A stretch of DNA of 64,000 nt from Solirubrobacter taibaiensis. GTDB taxonomy: Bacteria > Actinomycetota > Thermoleophilia > Solirubrobacterales > Solirubrobacteraceae. The stretch spans positions 550,570-614,569 of the forward strand of contig JAPDDQ010000001.1 in the NCBI GenBank assembly GCA_027587225.1, in the 5' to 3' direction. Positions within the stretch are counted from its first letter, which is position 1, and each line of letters starts with the position of its first letter. The position numbers and the translations under genes were made by a program. Below, in pieces: positions 50,330 to 58,311 of this stretch. The notes under the pieces are model-generated. The model had not been told where the DNA came from, did no database searches, and worked only from the letters and a program-made list of their open reading frames with translations.

Positions 50330-50689
50330 ATGCCGCTTGCCGACGAATTCCAGGAGCTCCTCGACGCACTGCCGTCGGACTGGACCGACCTCGAGCTCGA
50401 CCTGCGCATCGACGAAGAGCGCTACGTCGACGCCGCCACGCTGCTCGTCACGTGCAACGCCCAGCCGTACTCCAACCACGACTGGCACTTCCACCTCATC
50501 GTCGCCCACCAGTTCGGGCACGCCGCGTCCGCGCCGACCACGCACGGCACGCTGCGCCTGCTCGACGAAGCGGGCATCGACGGAGAGCTCATCCTGCGCG
50601 AAGTCCGCGCCGGCCGCGTCGAGGTGACCCAGATGTGGGGTCGCCCCGAGTCCGTCCGGCAAGAGTTCCGCCGCATCCGTTCTCAGTGA
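50330..50689 (+). CDS. Hypothetical protein (119 aa)
   Basis: Soluble alpha/beta protein: DELDLRIDEERYVDAATLLVTC-like strands, a central NHDWHFHLIVAHQFGHAAS with several His, then a C-terminal helix. No known family. ATG 50330 (MPLADEFQELLDAL) is preferred; ATG 50306 would add 8 residues and overlap the opposite gene's start. Its last 7 nt overlap the convergent lipoprotein gene. Confidence 0.6.
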   Translation: MPLADEFQELLDALPSDWTDLELDLRIDEERYVDAATLLVTCNAQPYSNHDWHFHLIVAHQFGHAASAPTTHGTLRLLDEAGIDGELILREVRAGRVEVTQMWGRPESVRQEFRRIRSQ

Positions 50690-51246
50690 TCGCCCTCGCG
50701 ACGCCGTTCGTCGGCCTCGCGAGCGATTGACGAGTCCGTCGCGTCCCCACGCGTCACCGCACCGAAGAACGGCTGCCCGGCCGTCCAGGTCGACGCGTCC
50801 TTGTCCAGCTCGGCCAACAACGCCGCCTGATCGGCGCCCTCGATCTGCGACGTCATCGCCGTGATCGCCTCGTCGGGCTCGAGCTGGGCCTGCGTGTAGC
50901 CGCGCTGGAGCGCGCGCACGACGGCGAGCACCCGCGCGCGGTCGTCCTGCAGGATCACCTCGTCCACGCACAGCACCAGCCTGTCGGGTGGGACGATGGC
51001 CATGACCGTGATGCACCCTTGCGGTGGGTCGCTCGTGATCCGGAAGTCCGCGTCACCTTCCCTTGACAGCAGCAGCTCGGCGCCTTCGCCCTCGTCGTAG
51101 GTGCGCGAGGTCGCGAAGTACACACCTGCGTCATTGGCGCTCACCTGCGCGGGAAGCACGAGCTTCACCTCGCCGAACTGGCTGGCGGTCTGGGTCGCGC
51201 CGCACCCGGCGAACAGGAGCAGAAGCGGGATTAGAGCGAGGCGCAC
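50683..51246 (-). CDS. Hypothetical lipoprotein (187 aa)
   Basis: Signal sequence MRLALIPLLLLFAGCGA with lipobox Cys 15. The mature part begins GEVKLVLPAQVSANDAGVYFATS and has two Cys (QGCITV, LVLCVD) that may pair; the C-terminus is charged and helical. No family recognised. Start is GTG 51246. Divergent from the PhoD-like gene (20 nt between starts). Confidence 0.55.
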   Translation of the reverse strand: MRLALIPLLLLFAGCGATQTASQFGEVKLVLPAQVSANDAGVYFATSRTYDEGEGAELLLSREGDADFRITSDPPQGCITVMAIVPPDRLVLCVDEVILQDDRARVLAVVRALQRGYTQAQLEPDEAITAMTSQIEGADQAALLAELDKDASTWTAGQPFFGAVTRGDATDSSIAREADERRREGDH

Positions 51247-51266
51247 ACGGCTATGGTGGCGAACCG

Positions 51267-52937
51267 ATGACGCCGGTGAACCTTCTGCTCGGCCCGCTAC
51301 TGCGGCACACCGGCGCTGACGAAGCCACGATCTGGGTCCAAACGGACGGACCCGCCCGGATCGAAGTCCGCCCCGAGGGCGTCGAGCCGTCGAGCGAGCA
51401 GACGTTCAGCGTCGAGGGCCACCACTACGCGCTCGTGCACGTGACCGGGCTCACGCCCAGCACGACGACGCCGTACGAGGTCGTGATCGACGGCCGGGTG
51501 CTGTGGCCCGAGGCGGACTCCGAGTTCCCGCCGAGCGTCATCCGGACGCAGACGCCCGAGGATCACGTGAAGGTCGTGTTCGGATCCTGCCGCGTGGCCG
51601 CGCCGCACGAGCCGCCTTACACGCTGCGCAAGGACGAGGACGAGCGGGGCCGCGAAGTCGACGCGCTGCGCGGCATGGCCCTCGAGCTCATGCACCGCGA
51701 CCCCGAGACGTGGCCGCACGCGCTGGTCCTGCTCGGGGATCAGGTGTACGCCGACGAGGTCCACCCCGACGTCGAGGCCAAGCTCGACGGCGAACAGGTC
51801 GAGACCTACGACGACTACGTCGATCTCTACATGGCCTCCTGGGGCGAGCCGGTCATCCGCTGGCTGCTGTCCACGGTCGCCAGCGCGATGATCTTCGACG
51901 ACCACGACGTCCACGACGACTGGAACACGTCGGTCGAGTGGGTGGCCGAGATGCGCCAGAAGGGGTGGTGGCGGCGGCGGATCGTGGCCGCGTTCGAGAG
52001 CTACCTCGTCTACCAGCATCTCGGGAACCTCACCTACGACCAGCGCGCCGAGTACGAGCTCTACCAGGACCTCCAGCACGGCGACGAGCCGACGGAGCGC
52101 CTGCGCGAGTACGCCCGCCGCGCCGACGCGGAGGTCGAGGGCACGCGCTGGAGCTTCTGCCGGGACATCGGTCCGGCACGGCTCGTGATGGTGGACTCGC
52201 GCGCCGGCCGGGTGCTCAACCCCGGCGACCGCGCGATGGTCGATCCCGACGAGTGGCAGTGGATCACCGAGAACGCCACGGGCGACCACGAGCACCTGAT
52301 GATCGGCACCTCGCTGCCGCTGATCATGGGCCCGGCGATGCATTGGCTGGAGGCCTGGAACGAGGTCACCGCCGACGGCGGCTGGGGCAAGCTCGTCAAG
52401 AAGGCGGCCGAGAAGCTGCGCCAGGAGCTGGATCTGGAGCACTGGCCGGCGTTCCAGGACTCCTTCCACAAGATGATCGACCACCTGCGGGCGGTCGGTG
52501 CGGGGGAACACGGCGAGCCGCCGTCGACGATCACGGTCCTCAGCGGCGACGTCCACCACGCGTACCTGGCCGAGATCGGCTTCCCGCCTGGCAGCGGCGT
52601 CAAGTCAGCCGTGTGGCAGGCCGTGTGCTCGCCGTTCCGCAACCCGCTCGACGCGAACGAGCGGCGCGTCATCCTCGGCGCCTGGACCAAGCTCGCCGGG
52701 CGCTGGACCCGCATCTGGGCCAAGCTCGCCGGCGTCCGCGATCCCGACGTCCGCTGGCGTCTCGCGCACGAGACGCCGTGGTTCAACAACCAGGTCGCGT
52801 GGCTCGAGTTCGACGGTGCGCACGCCAAGTTCGTGCTGGTCAAAGCACTCCCGCCGGATGATGGCGAGGGAGACCCGATCATGGAGCGCGTATTCGAGCG
52901 CTCGATCGAACCCAATCGCGTCTTCGCACGGACTTAA
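51267..52937 (+). CDS. PhoD-like metallophosphatase
   Basis: 556 aa. N-terminal Fn3-like sandwich (~1-95: GADEATIWVQTDGPARIEV ... TPSTTTPYEVVIDG) and catalytic part with FGSCR, LLGDQVYADE, IFDDHDVHDDWN and LSGDVHHAYLAEI, the metal ligands of PhoD. No signal peptide or Tat motif, unlike classical PhoD, so it would be cytosolic. It probably cleaves a phosphodiester or phosphate monoester. ATG 51267 has TATGGT 9 nt upstream. Confidence 0.85.
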   Translation: MTPVNLLLGPLLRHTGADEATIWVQTDGPARIEVRPEGVEPSSEQTFSVEGHHYALVHVTGLTPSTTTPYEVVIDGRVLWPEADSEFPPSVIRTQTPEDHVKVVFGSCRVAAPHEPPYTLRKDEDERGREVDALRGMALELMHRDPETWPHALVLLGDQVYADEVHPDVEAKLDGEQVETYDDYVDLYMASWGEPVIRWLLSTVASAMIFDDHDVHDDWNTSVEWVAEMRQKGWWRRRIVAAFESYLVYQHLGNLTYDQRAEYELYQDLQHGDEPTERLREYARRADAEVEGTRWSFCRDIGPARLVMVDSRAGRVLNPGDRAMVDPDEWQWITENATGDHEHLMIGTSLPLIMGPAMHWLEAWNEVTADGGWGKLVKKAAEKLRQELDLEHWPAFQDSFHKMIDHLRAVGAGEHGEPPSTITVLSGDVHHAYLAEIGFPPGSGVKSAVWQAVCSPFRNPLDANERRVILGAWTKLAGRWTRIWAKLAGVRDPDVRWRLAHETPWFNNQVAWLEFDGAHAKFVLVKALPPDDGEGDPIMERVFERSIEPNRVFART

Positions 52938-53000
52938 GACACAGAGTCGGCGCAGGGGTCATGATCAGGTAGCGAACCACTGGGAGCCGCTACGCACCAC

Positions 53001-53561
53001 GTGACCAGAACCGATGCCGACCTCCTCGCCGTTGCGAGACAGGATCCGGCCGCTTTCCGGGAGTTCTACGACCGGTACGCGGCGTGGGTGCACTCGTGGT
53101 TCTCGCGCCAGACCGGGTCGGATACCGCCGCACTGGATCTCACGGCGGAGACGTTTGCCCAGGCCTGGCACGCATCCAGGCGCTTTCGCGACATGGCCGA
53201 CGGCTCGGGGGCGCCGTGGCTGTTCGGGATCGCGCGCAACCTGCTGCGGCAGTACCACAAGCACAACCGGATCGAGAGCCAAGCTCGCGAGCGGTTGGGC
53301 ATGCCGACGGCGTGGGCCGAGTGCGAGGAGTACGAGGCCGTCGACGACCGCATGGTCGCCACGTCACTTGCTCCGTTGTTGCGCGTCGCGGTCCGCGCGC
53401 TGCCGGCGGAGCAGCAGCGGGCCCTGGAGCTGCGGGTCGTACAGCAGTTGGATTATGAGGAGGTCGCCGGCGCTCTGGGCTGTACGCAGAACGCCGCGCG
53501 ACTGCGCGTGTCCCGCGCATTGAGGGCGCTGGGACTCAAGCTCAGAGGAGCACAAGCATGA
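53001..53561 (+). CDS. ECF-type RNA polymerase sigma factor
   Basis: 186 aa. Region 2 (FREFYDRYAAWVHSWFSRQTGSDTAALDLTAETFAQAW, GAPWLFGIARNLLRQYHKH) and region 4 (LPAEQQRALELRVVQQLDYEEVAGALGCTQNAARLRVSRAL). Instead of an anti-sigma gene, an HxlR regulator follows with a 4-nt ATGA overlap. GTG 53001 is the start; GGGAG is 14 nt upstream, too far to be certain. Confidence 0.88.
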   Translation: MTRTDADLLAVARQDPAAFREFYDRYAAWVHSWFSRQTGSDTAALDLTAETFAQAWHASRRFRDMADGSGAPWLFGIARNLLRQYHKHNRIESQARERLGMPTAWAECEEYEAVDDRMVATSLAPLLRVAVRALPAEQQRALELRVVQQLDYEEVAGALGCTQNAARLRVSRALRALGLKLRGAQA

Positions 53562-53986
53562 CCACCAGTACCGCACCCCCCGCCGCGGCGGAGCAGGCCC
53601 ATACCCGCCGCGTCGCCGAGCGCACGCGCTCAGCCCGGCTCATCCGCGACTCGATCGGGTTGCTCAGCTCGAAGTGGGCGGTCGACGTCCTGCTCGCCCT
53701 GGGCGACGGGACGCGCCGCTACCACGAGCTGCTCGAGGACCTCTCGCCGATCTCGGAGAAGGTGCTCACGCAGACCCTGCGCGCGATGGAGCGTGACGGG
53801 CTGCTGCTGCGTCGCGTCCACGCCGAGGTGCCGCCGCGGGTGGAGTACGCGCTCTCCTCGCTCGGTGCGACGATGGCGCCGCCGTTGAAGGCGCTCGGCT
53901 CTTGGTCGCTCACGCACGGCAAGCGTGTGGAAGAGGCGCGCGAGCGCTTCGACGCGCGCGCCGCGGCGAGGGTGCGCGCCGCCTGA
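53558..53986 (+). CDS. HxlR-family winged-helix regulator
   Basis: 142 aa. LLSSKWAVDVLLALGDGTRRYHELLEDLSPISEKVLTQTLRAMERDGLLLRRVHAEVPPRVEYALS is a full HxlR winged helix (~30-105). HxlR proteins usually sense aldehydes, thiols or redox change. Coupled to the ECF sigma gene by ATGA overlap. A 9-bp hairpin containing the stop codon ends the unit. Confidence 0.9.
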   Translation: MTTSTAPPAAAEQAHTRRVAERTRSARLIRDSIGLLSSKWAVDVLLALGDGTRRYHELLEDLSPISEKVLTQTLRAMERDGLLLRRVHAEVPPRVEYALSSLGATMAPPLKALGSWSLTHGKRVEEARERFDARAAARVRAA

Positions 53987-53995
53987 GCGGCGCGC
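53974..53995. terminator. Hairpin spanning the HxlR stop codon
   Basis: GCGCGCCGC-CTGA-GCGGCGCGC, 9-bp perfect stem with the TGA stop in the loop, 8 nt before the end of the convergent chemoreceptor gene. Probable bidirectional terminator. Confidence 0.5.
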
Positions 53996-54002
53996 GGTTG
54001 CG

Positions 54003-55235
54003 CTAGCGGCGGAACGTCTCCACGAGACCTTGCAGTGACGTCGCCATCTCGGCGAGGTCGCTGCTGGACGCCGCGATCTGCTGCGTGGCGGCGGAGGACT
54101 GCTGGGTGGCGGCGGACACGTCCGCGGTGGCGGCGCCCGTCTCGCGGGCGATCTGGCCGACGTTGCCCGTGGCCTCGGACATGCGCTCGATGCAGGCCGA
54201 GACGCTGGTGATGCTCTCGGACAGGCCGTGGAACGCGGCCTCGGTCTCGCGGACCGTGCCGTTGGAGGACTCGGCGAGCTTGCGCACCTCGTCGGCGACG
54301 ACGGCGAAGCCGCGGCCGGTCTCGCCCGCACGGGCGGCCTCGATGGCGGCGTTGAGCGCGAGCAGGTTGGTCTGGTCGGCGATGGCCGAGATCTGGGTGG
54401 TGAGCGCGACGCCCTGGGCGGCGAGCTGGGCAGCGTGGGCGGCGAGCTCGACGGCCTCGCGGTTGATGGTCTCCGCGGTCTCGATGCTCTGCATCTGGCG
54501 CTCGGCGCCTTCGGCGACGCCGGCGGACAGGCGCGCGATGTCCTCGATCGCCGAGCCGGTCTCGGACGTGGTGGCGGACATCTCCTCCGAGGCGCCGGAG
54601 ACGCGCTCGGCGGTCTCGCTGATGCCGGAGATGATCTGCGCGACGCTCTCGCGCGTGGCGTTGTAGAGCTCGAGGCCGCCCTGGGCCTGGCCGAGCATGG
54701 TGTTGAAGGTCTCGCCGAGCGAACCGAGGTTCTCGCCGCGGGCCGACTCGAGCGGCGTCGTCGCCGGGTACACGGAGACGGTCAGGTCGCCCTGAGACAT
54801 CGCGCCGAGCCCGTCGCCGAGGCCGGTGAGGCAGTGCTCCGACAGGCTCGTCAAGCGCTCCTGAAGGCCGTCGAGGCACGACTGGTCCCCGAGTGCGGAG
54901 CGCATCGTCTCGCGCACGCCGTTGTAGCCCTCCAGCGCGGTCTGCGCCTTGTCGAGCATGGAGTTGAAGAGATCGACCAGCTCTTGCGTCCCCGGATCCT
55001 CGGAGCGCGTCGTGATCGGCTTGGTGGCCGGAGCGACGTGGTGCGTGAGGTCGCCGCGGTTCATGGCGTCCAGGCCCGCGACGAGGTTGGTCAGGCAGTG
55101 GTCATGCAGGCTGCGCAGACGGGCGCGCAGCTCGTCCGCGGCGACGTCAGGGGCAGCAGCCGGGGCGGGGGAGGGGGAGCGTCGGAAGAGCGGCACACCC
55201 ACGACTTCGGCAAACGCTGAAGTGAGGTTGAGCAA
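54003..55235 (-). CDS. Soluble methyl-accepting chemotaxis-like protein with two HAMP units
   Basis: 410 aa with no membrane helix. Two HAMP-like units ([24 protein letters not shown] ~50-75 and [27 protein letters not shown] ~135-160), then an MCP signalling domain whose hairpin tip reads [38 protein letters not shown]. The tip is canonical for CheA/CheW contact, but no che gene is in the window. The start is TTG 55235, or GTG 55196 ([10 protein letters not shown]), which looks more natural. Confidence 0.88.
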   Translation of the reverse strand: MLNLTSAFAEVVGVPLFRRSPSPAPAAAPDVAADELRARLRSLHDHCLTNLVAGLDAMNRGDLTHHVAPATKPITTRSEDPGTQELVDLFNSMLDKAQTALEGYNGVRETMRSALGDQSCLDGLQERLTSLSEHCLTGLGDGLGAMSQGDLTVSVYPATTPLESARGENLGSLGETFNTMLGQAQGGLELYNATRESVAQIISGISETAERVSGASEEMSATTSETGSAIEDIARLSAGVAEGAERQMQSIETAETINREAVELAAHAAQLAAQGVALTTQISAIADQTNLLALNAAIEAARAGETGRGFAVVADEVRKLAESSNGTVRETEAAFHGLSESITSVSACIERMSEATGNVGQIARETGAATADVSAATQQSSAATQQIAASSSDLAEMATSLQGLVETFRR

Positions 55236-55309
55236 ACGCGCGAGCGGCTCTCATCTTGGGAGCTTTGAGTCTCGATGCGTCAGCTTCAGCGATTCGTCCA
55301 GCCTCGGCG

Positions 55310-55329
55310 GGCACGCGCACGTGCGTGCC
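55310..55329 (+). promoter_or_regulatory. Hairpin upstream of the rod-like mini-protein
   Basis: GGCACGC-GCACGT-GCGTGCC, 7-bp perfect arms, 12 nt before GTG 55342. Could be an operator or a leader hairpin. Confidence 0.3.
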
Positions 55330-55341
55330 GATGCTCTGATC

Positions 55342-55560
55342 GTGAACATCTCCCCCGCCACCACTTCCGCCGCCTGGGGCATGGGCGCTGCGTCCGCGCG
55401 GTTCGACGCCGCCGCTGAACGCGTCGCCACCGGATCAGGCGACCTCGCGTCCGACATGGTCGACGCGAACATCACCGCCCCGACCGCTTTCGCGCTCAAC
55501 GCCGCCGTGCTGCGCACCGTCGACGAGACGCAGAAGTCGCTCATCGACGTTCTCGCCTGA
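55342..55560 (+). CDS. Mini flagellar-rod-like protein (72 aa)
   Basis: The N-terminus ISPATTSAAWGMGAASARFDAAAERVATG resembles the Flg_bb_rod start (SALxAAxxRLxxxAxNVAN). The C-terminus DLASDMVDANITAPTAFALNAAVLRTVDETQKSLIDVLA resembles the rod/hook C-terminal block (DLAxEMVxxIxAQxAFxANxKVxxTxDExL). The middle of a true rod protein is missing, so only the two coiled-coil ends remain. Such short proteins are known but unstudied. No flagellar genes are nearby. It is divergent from the chemoreceptor gene. Start GTG 55342. Confidence 0.6.
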   Translation: MNISPATTSAAWGMGAASARFDAAAERVATGSGDLASDMVDANITAPTAFALNAAVLRTVDETQKSLIDVLA

Positions 55561-55568
55561 CTTTCAAC

Positions 55569-55580
55569 TGCGTATACGCA
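55569..55580. promoter_or_regulatory. 12-bp palindrome TGCGTATACGCA
   Basis: Perfect palindrome 8 nt after the mini-protein stop codon, between it and the recombinase-like gene's 3' end. GCGTATACG also occurs upstream of the protease-like lipoprotein gene (about 57438). Function unknown. Confidence 0.3.
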
Positions 55581-55708
55581 AGGTTTGGTCAGCGATCGGC
55601 ATGGGGCCGGCCGAATCCGGCATGACAAGCCCTGAATCCGGCGACCAGTGGACTGGGGCAGACGCGACATCCGCGACCGGCCGGGGCCCTGGGGAGCGTC
55701 TCGGCCGG

Positions 55709-56329
55709 TTACGCGATCCGGCGTCCGGACGGACGCAGGTAGCCCGTCGCGCGCTGGACGCTCGACGGCCGCCACTTCGCACCGCCACGCAGCGTGGGTA
55801 CGCCCTCGGCGTTGAGCCGGTCGGCGATCGCTTGCAGCGTCATCCCGTGTTCGCGCATGTCCGCGATCCGCTCGTGCAGCTCGGGGATGTCGGCCACCGA
55901 GGACCGGCCGCCGTCGCGCACCCGTGCGCTCGCGAGGGCGACGAGCTGGCCTGTCTCGGTCGACGTGTCCACGTGCTGATCGAGCGCGATCAGCGTCCGG
56001 TGCTCGTGGTTGAACCACGTGAGCAGCGGCCGCAGGTTCGCGGGGTTCGCGGACAGGTCGTGCAGGCGCGTGAGCACCAGCACGTCGACCAGGCCCTCGG
56101 CCAGCTGCTCGAGCGCCCAGACGAGCGACGGCCGCACGTCGCGGCCTTCGGGATCCACATCGTGGACGATGCGCGACAGCACGAGGTCGCGCTCGTCACA
56201 GCAGGCGCGGATCGCGCTGCTGCGCGGCGCGAGCTCACCATCTGCGGGTGCGCCGAGACAGACATATCCGATCGCCTGTCGCCGCCCCCGCCGAGTCCCG
56301 CCAAAATCCCTCAACGCCGCCTCCACCAT
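55709..56329 (-). CDS. Degenerate serine-recombinase (resolvase) homologue
   Basis: 206 aa. A resolvase-like fold is recognisable (IGYVCLGAPADG for strand 1, LVDVLVLTRLHDLSANPANLRPLLTWF for the later strand/helix, GQLVALASARV), followed by a recombinase-type DNA-binding part (MREHGMTLQAIADRLNAEGVPTLRGGAKWRPSSVQRATGY). The catalytic motif YxRxS is replaced by YVCLGAP with no serine, and the usual KLDRLSR is TRLHDLS. It is therefore probably a DNA-binding protein, not a recombinase. No inverted repeats or mobile genes flank it. ATG 56329. Confidence 0.75.
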   Translation of the reverse strand: MVEAALRDFGGTRRGRRQAIGYVCLGAPADGELAPRSSAIRACCDERDLVLSRIVHDVDPEGRDVRPSLVWALEQLAEGLVDVLVLTRLHDLSANPANLRPLLTWFNHEHRTLIALDQHVDTSTETGQLVALASARVRDGGRSSVADIPELHERIADMREHGMTLQAIADRLNAEGVPTLRGGAKWRPSSVQRATGYLRPSGRRIA

Positions 56330-56511
56330 CAACCGTCACCTACCAGCGCAACGCCTACCAGCGGCACTTCTGCGGATCAATGAGCCATACGCAATGAGGC
56401 TCGCGTGACCGCGAAAGGCCGAAGAATGGTTGTCAGGTAGCTGACGTTACTCGCTCCACACCTGCAGGGCGTCGAATCGGCACGACTTGGCACGTTCCAG
56501 AGCACGTTCCC

Positions 56512-57345
56512 TCAGGGCGTCTCGGCAACGAGCGCGCGGAGGTCCTGGGCGAGCGCCTCCGGTTCGAGCGACTCGAACGGGATGCCGATCCGCTGCTCGC
56601 CCCGCTTGTCGATGAGCAGCACGTACGCCGAGTGCTCGAAGTCCCAGCCGGCGATGTGACGCGCACGGCCGCGGTACGCGAGATCGCTGGTGTCCGGGTA
56701 CGGGTCGTCCGCGCCCGGCGGTGGCTCCGCCGGCTGCGGCGGTGGCTCGTACTGGAACCCACCGCGCGACCGGCCCGGCGGGTTCGCCGCGCGGAAGGCG
56801 TCCGCGCGCGCGGCGGCGGCCTCGGATTCCGCTCGCGTGGCGTTCATCGGGGCGATTCCGTAGTGCACCCAGACCGGGCGCAACTGCTCATGCGATCCGA
56901 GCAGGTAGCGACCACGCCCCTCGAGGCCGCGGCGCTCGATCCATGCCCGCGCGCGCTCGGGCGTGTCCCCGACCGGGTCGACGCTCACGATGTAGGCGAC
57001 GACGTCGCTGGAGCCGACGAGATCCATCGCCGAGGCGACGTCATTGCCCTCAGCGGGGCACAGGTCCCGGCAGCTGGCGTAGATGAACGTGAGCGCGACC
57101 ACCCGCCCGCGCGCGTCCGCCAAGCGTGCAGGGCGTCCTTCGTGGTCGCGCAGGGTGAAGTCGAACGCTGCCTCGCGCGGGGGGATGAAACGCGTCTGCA
57201 CCGGGTCGGTGCGCGTTGCCGTCGCCGCGAAGGCACCGCCGAGTCCACCCAGGACGAGGCACATGAGTGCGACGAGCAGCAAGCGGTGCCGCGGCGCGGC
57301 CGCGGTCTCGGGCTTGGGTCGCTCGACGGGATGGAGGAGTGCCAC
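56512..57345 (-). CDS. SCO1/SenC-family copper/thioredoxin-like protein
   Basis: 277 aa. N-terminal membrane anchor (LLLVALMCLVLGGLGGAFAA), thioredoxin-like fold with CRDLC (CxxxC) and HSAYVLLID supplying the Cu-ligand His. A Pro/Gly-rich insert of ~50 residues (GGFQYEPPPQPAEPPPG ...) before the last strands is not typical. SCO proteins deliver Cu to cytochrome oxidase or act as thiol oxidoreductases outside the membrane. No oxidase genes are in the window. Start GTG 57345. Confidence 0.82.
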   Translation of the reverse strand: MALLHPVERPKPETAAAPRHRLLLVALMCLVLGGLGGAFAATATRTDPVQTRFIPPREAAFDFTLRDHEGRPARLADARGRVVALTFIYASCRDLCPAEGNDVASAMDLVGSSDVVAYIVSVDPVGDTPERARAWIERRGLEGRGRYLLGSHEQLRPVWVHYGIAPMNATRAESEAAAARADAFRAANPPGRSRGGFQYEPPPQPAEPPPGADDPYPDTSDLAYRGRARHIAGWDFEHSAYVLLIDKRGEQRIGIPFESLEPEALAQDLRALVAETP

Positions 57346-57484
57346 GGCGGCAACGGTCTACTCCGCCCGGCTGTCGTCGTGGCCGCGACGTCACCGCGCA
57401 GACGAGAAATCCGCACACTTCCGCAGAGCCGATCGCGTATACGTGCGGTGCGGTCAGGAAATCAGCAAACCGTTTCGGAAGTGG

Positions 57485-57508
57485 GTGTCGCATGGACTAC
57501 AGCGACAC
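57485..57508. promoter_or_regulatory. Inverted repeat before the protease-like lipoprotein gene
   Basis: GTGTCGC-(10)-GCGACAC, perfect 7-bp arms, immediately before a TAGGAT box (57510-57515) that ends 7 nt before ATG 57523. Likely operator just upstream of a leaderless promoter. Confidence 0.45.
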
Positions 57509-57522
57509 TTAGGATCGCGGCG

Positions 57523-58311
57523 ATGGACCGGCTCGGATCTTCCACTGCCGCTCTTCTCTGCGCCGCGCTCGTCGGGTGCGGTGAGGCTCACCAGGATCAG
57601 GCCACGGCGCCGCCGGCGCCGGCGCGAGGGTTGGACCTCGGCGTCGTCGGGGTGTCCGCGCTTGTAGGCGGCGACGAGCAACTCGGGTCGGGCTTCGTGG
57701 TCGACGCCGATCGCGGTCTCGTCGCGACCACCGCCCACACGGTGTGGGGTGCGCGCTCGCTGAAGCTCGCGACGGGCTTCGGCGTCCTGCACGGGCGGAT
57801 CGTGGCCCGCGCGCCGTGCGACGACCTCGCCCTGCTCGAAGTGCACCCGCGCATCCCCGGCCTTGCCGCGCTCCCGGGCGCGCCGGTCGGCTCACCCGCG
57901 GGGGACGGCCTGTTGCGGTCCGTCGGCCGGCGCTCCGCGGGCGCGGGCCCGGGCTTGGCGACCATCCCTGTGCGGGCGGACACAGCCGGGCGACTGGACT
58001 CGCCACTCGTACCCGAGATGTCCGGCGGTCCGGTCGTGGACGCGGCCGGGCGCTTGATGGGCATGGCCCGAGCCGGGCTCGACGGCGAGCCGGCCACGAC
58101 CGTGCCGTCGGCGCGCATCAAGGCGCGGATCGCCGAGCTGCGACCCGGTCCTCGGAGCGTCTTCGTCGGGTGGGCGGAGCAGTACCGGTGCGTGGGCCGC
58201 CAGCACGCGCGCGCCCGGGCGGCACACCCGGGCTTCCGGCCAGCGGACGCACGGCTGAACGCGCCCGTCGCGCCGACGCGACTCCCCGGCACGGAAGGAC
58301 TTGATCCGTGA
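57523..58311 (+). CDS. Lipoprotein with trypsin-like (HtrA-type) serine protease fold
   Basis: 262 aa. Lipobox CAALVGCGE. The triad is complete: His in ATTAHTVWG, Asp in CDDLALLEV and Ser in EMSGGPVVDAAG. No PDZ domain. A secreted, membrane-tethered protease of the S1C/trypsin-like-2 type. It overlaps the beta-propeller gene by 4 nt (GTGA), so the two work as a unit. Confidence 0.78.
   Translation: MDRLGSSTAALLCAALVGCGEAHQDQATAPPAPARGLDLGVVGVSALVGGDEQLGSGFVVDADRGLVATTAHTVWGARSLKLATGFGVLHGRIVARAPCDDLALLEVHPRIPGLAALPGAPVGSPAGDGLLRSVGRRSAGAGPGLATIPVRADTAGRLDSPLVPEMSGGPVVDAAGRLMGMARAGLDGEPATTVPSARIKARIAELRPGPRSVFVGWAEQYRCVGRQHARARAAHPGFRPADARLNAPVAPTRLPGTEGLDP

Noticed and set aside
55709..56332. 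Mobile element carrying the recombinase-like gene
   Set aside because: No flanking repeats, cargo or compositional change, and the catalytic serine is missing.
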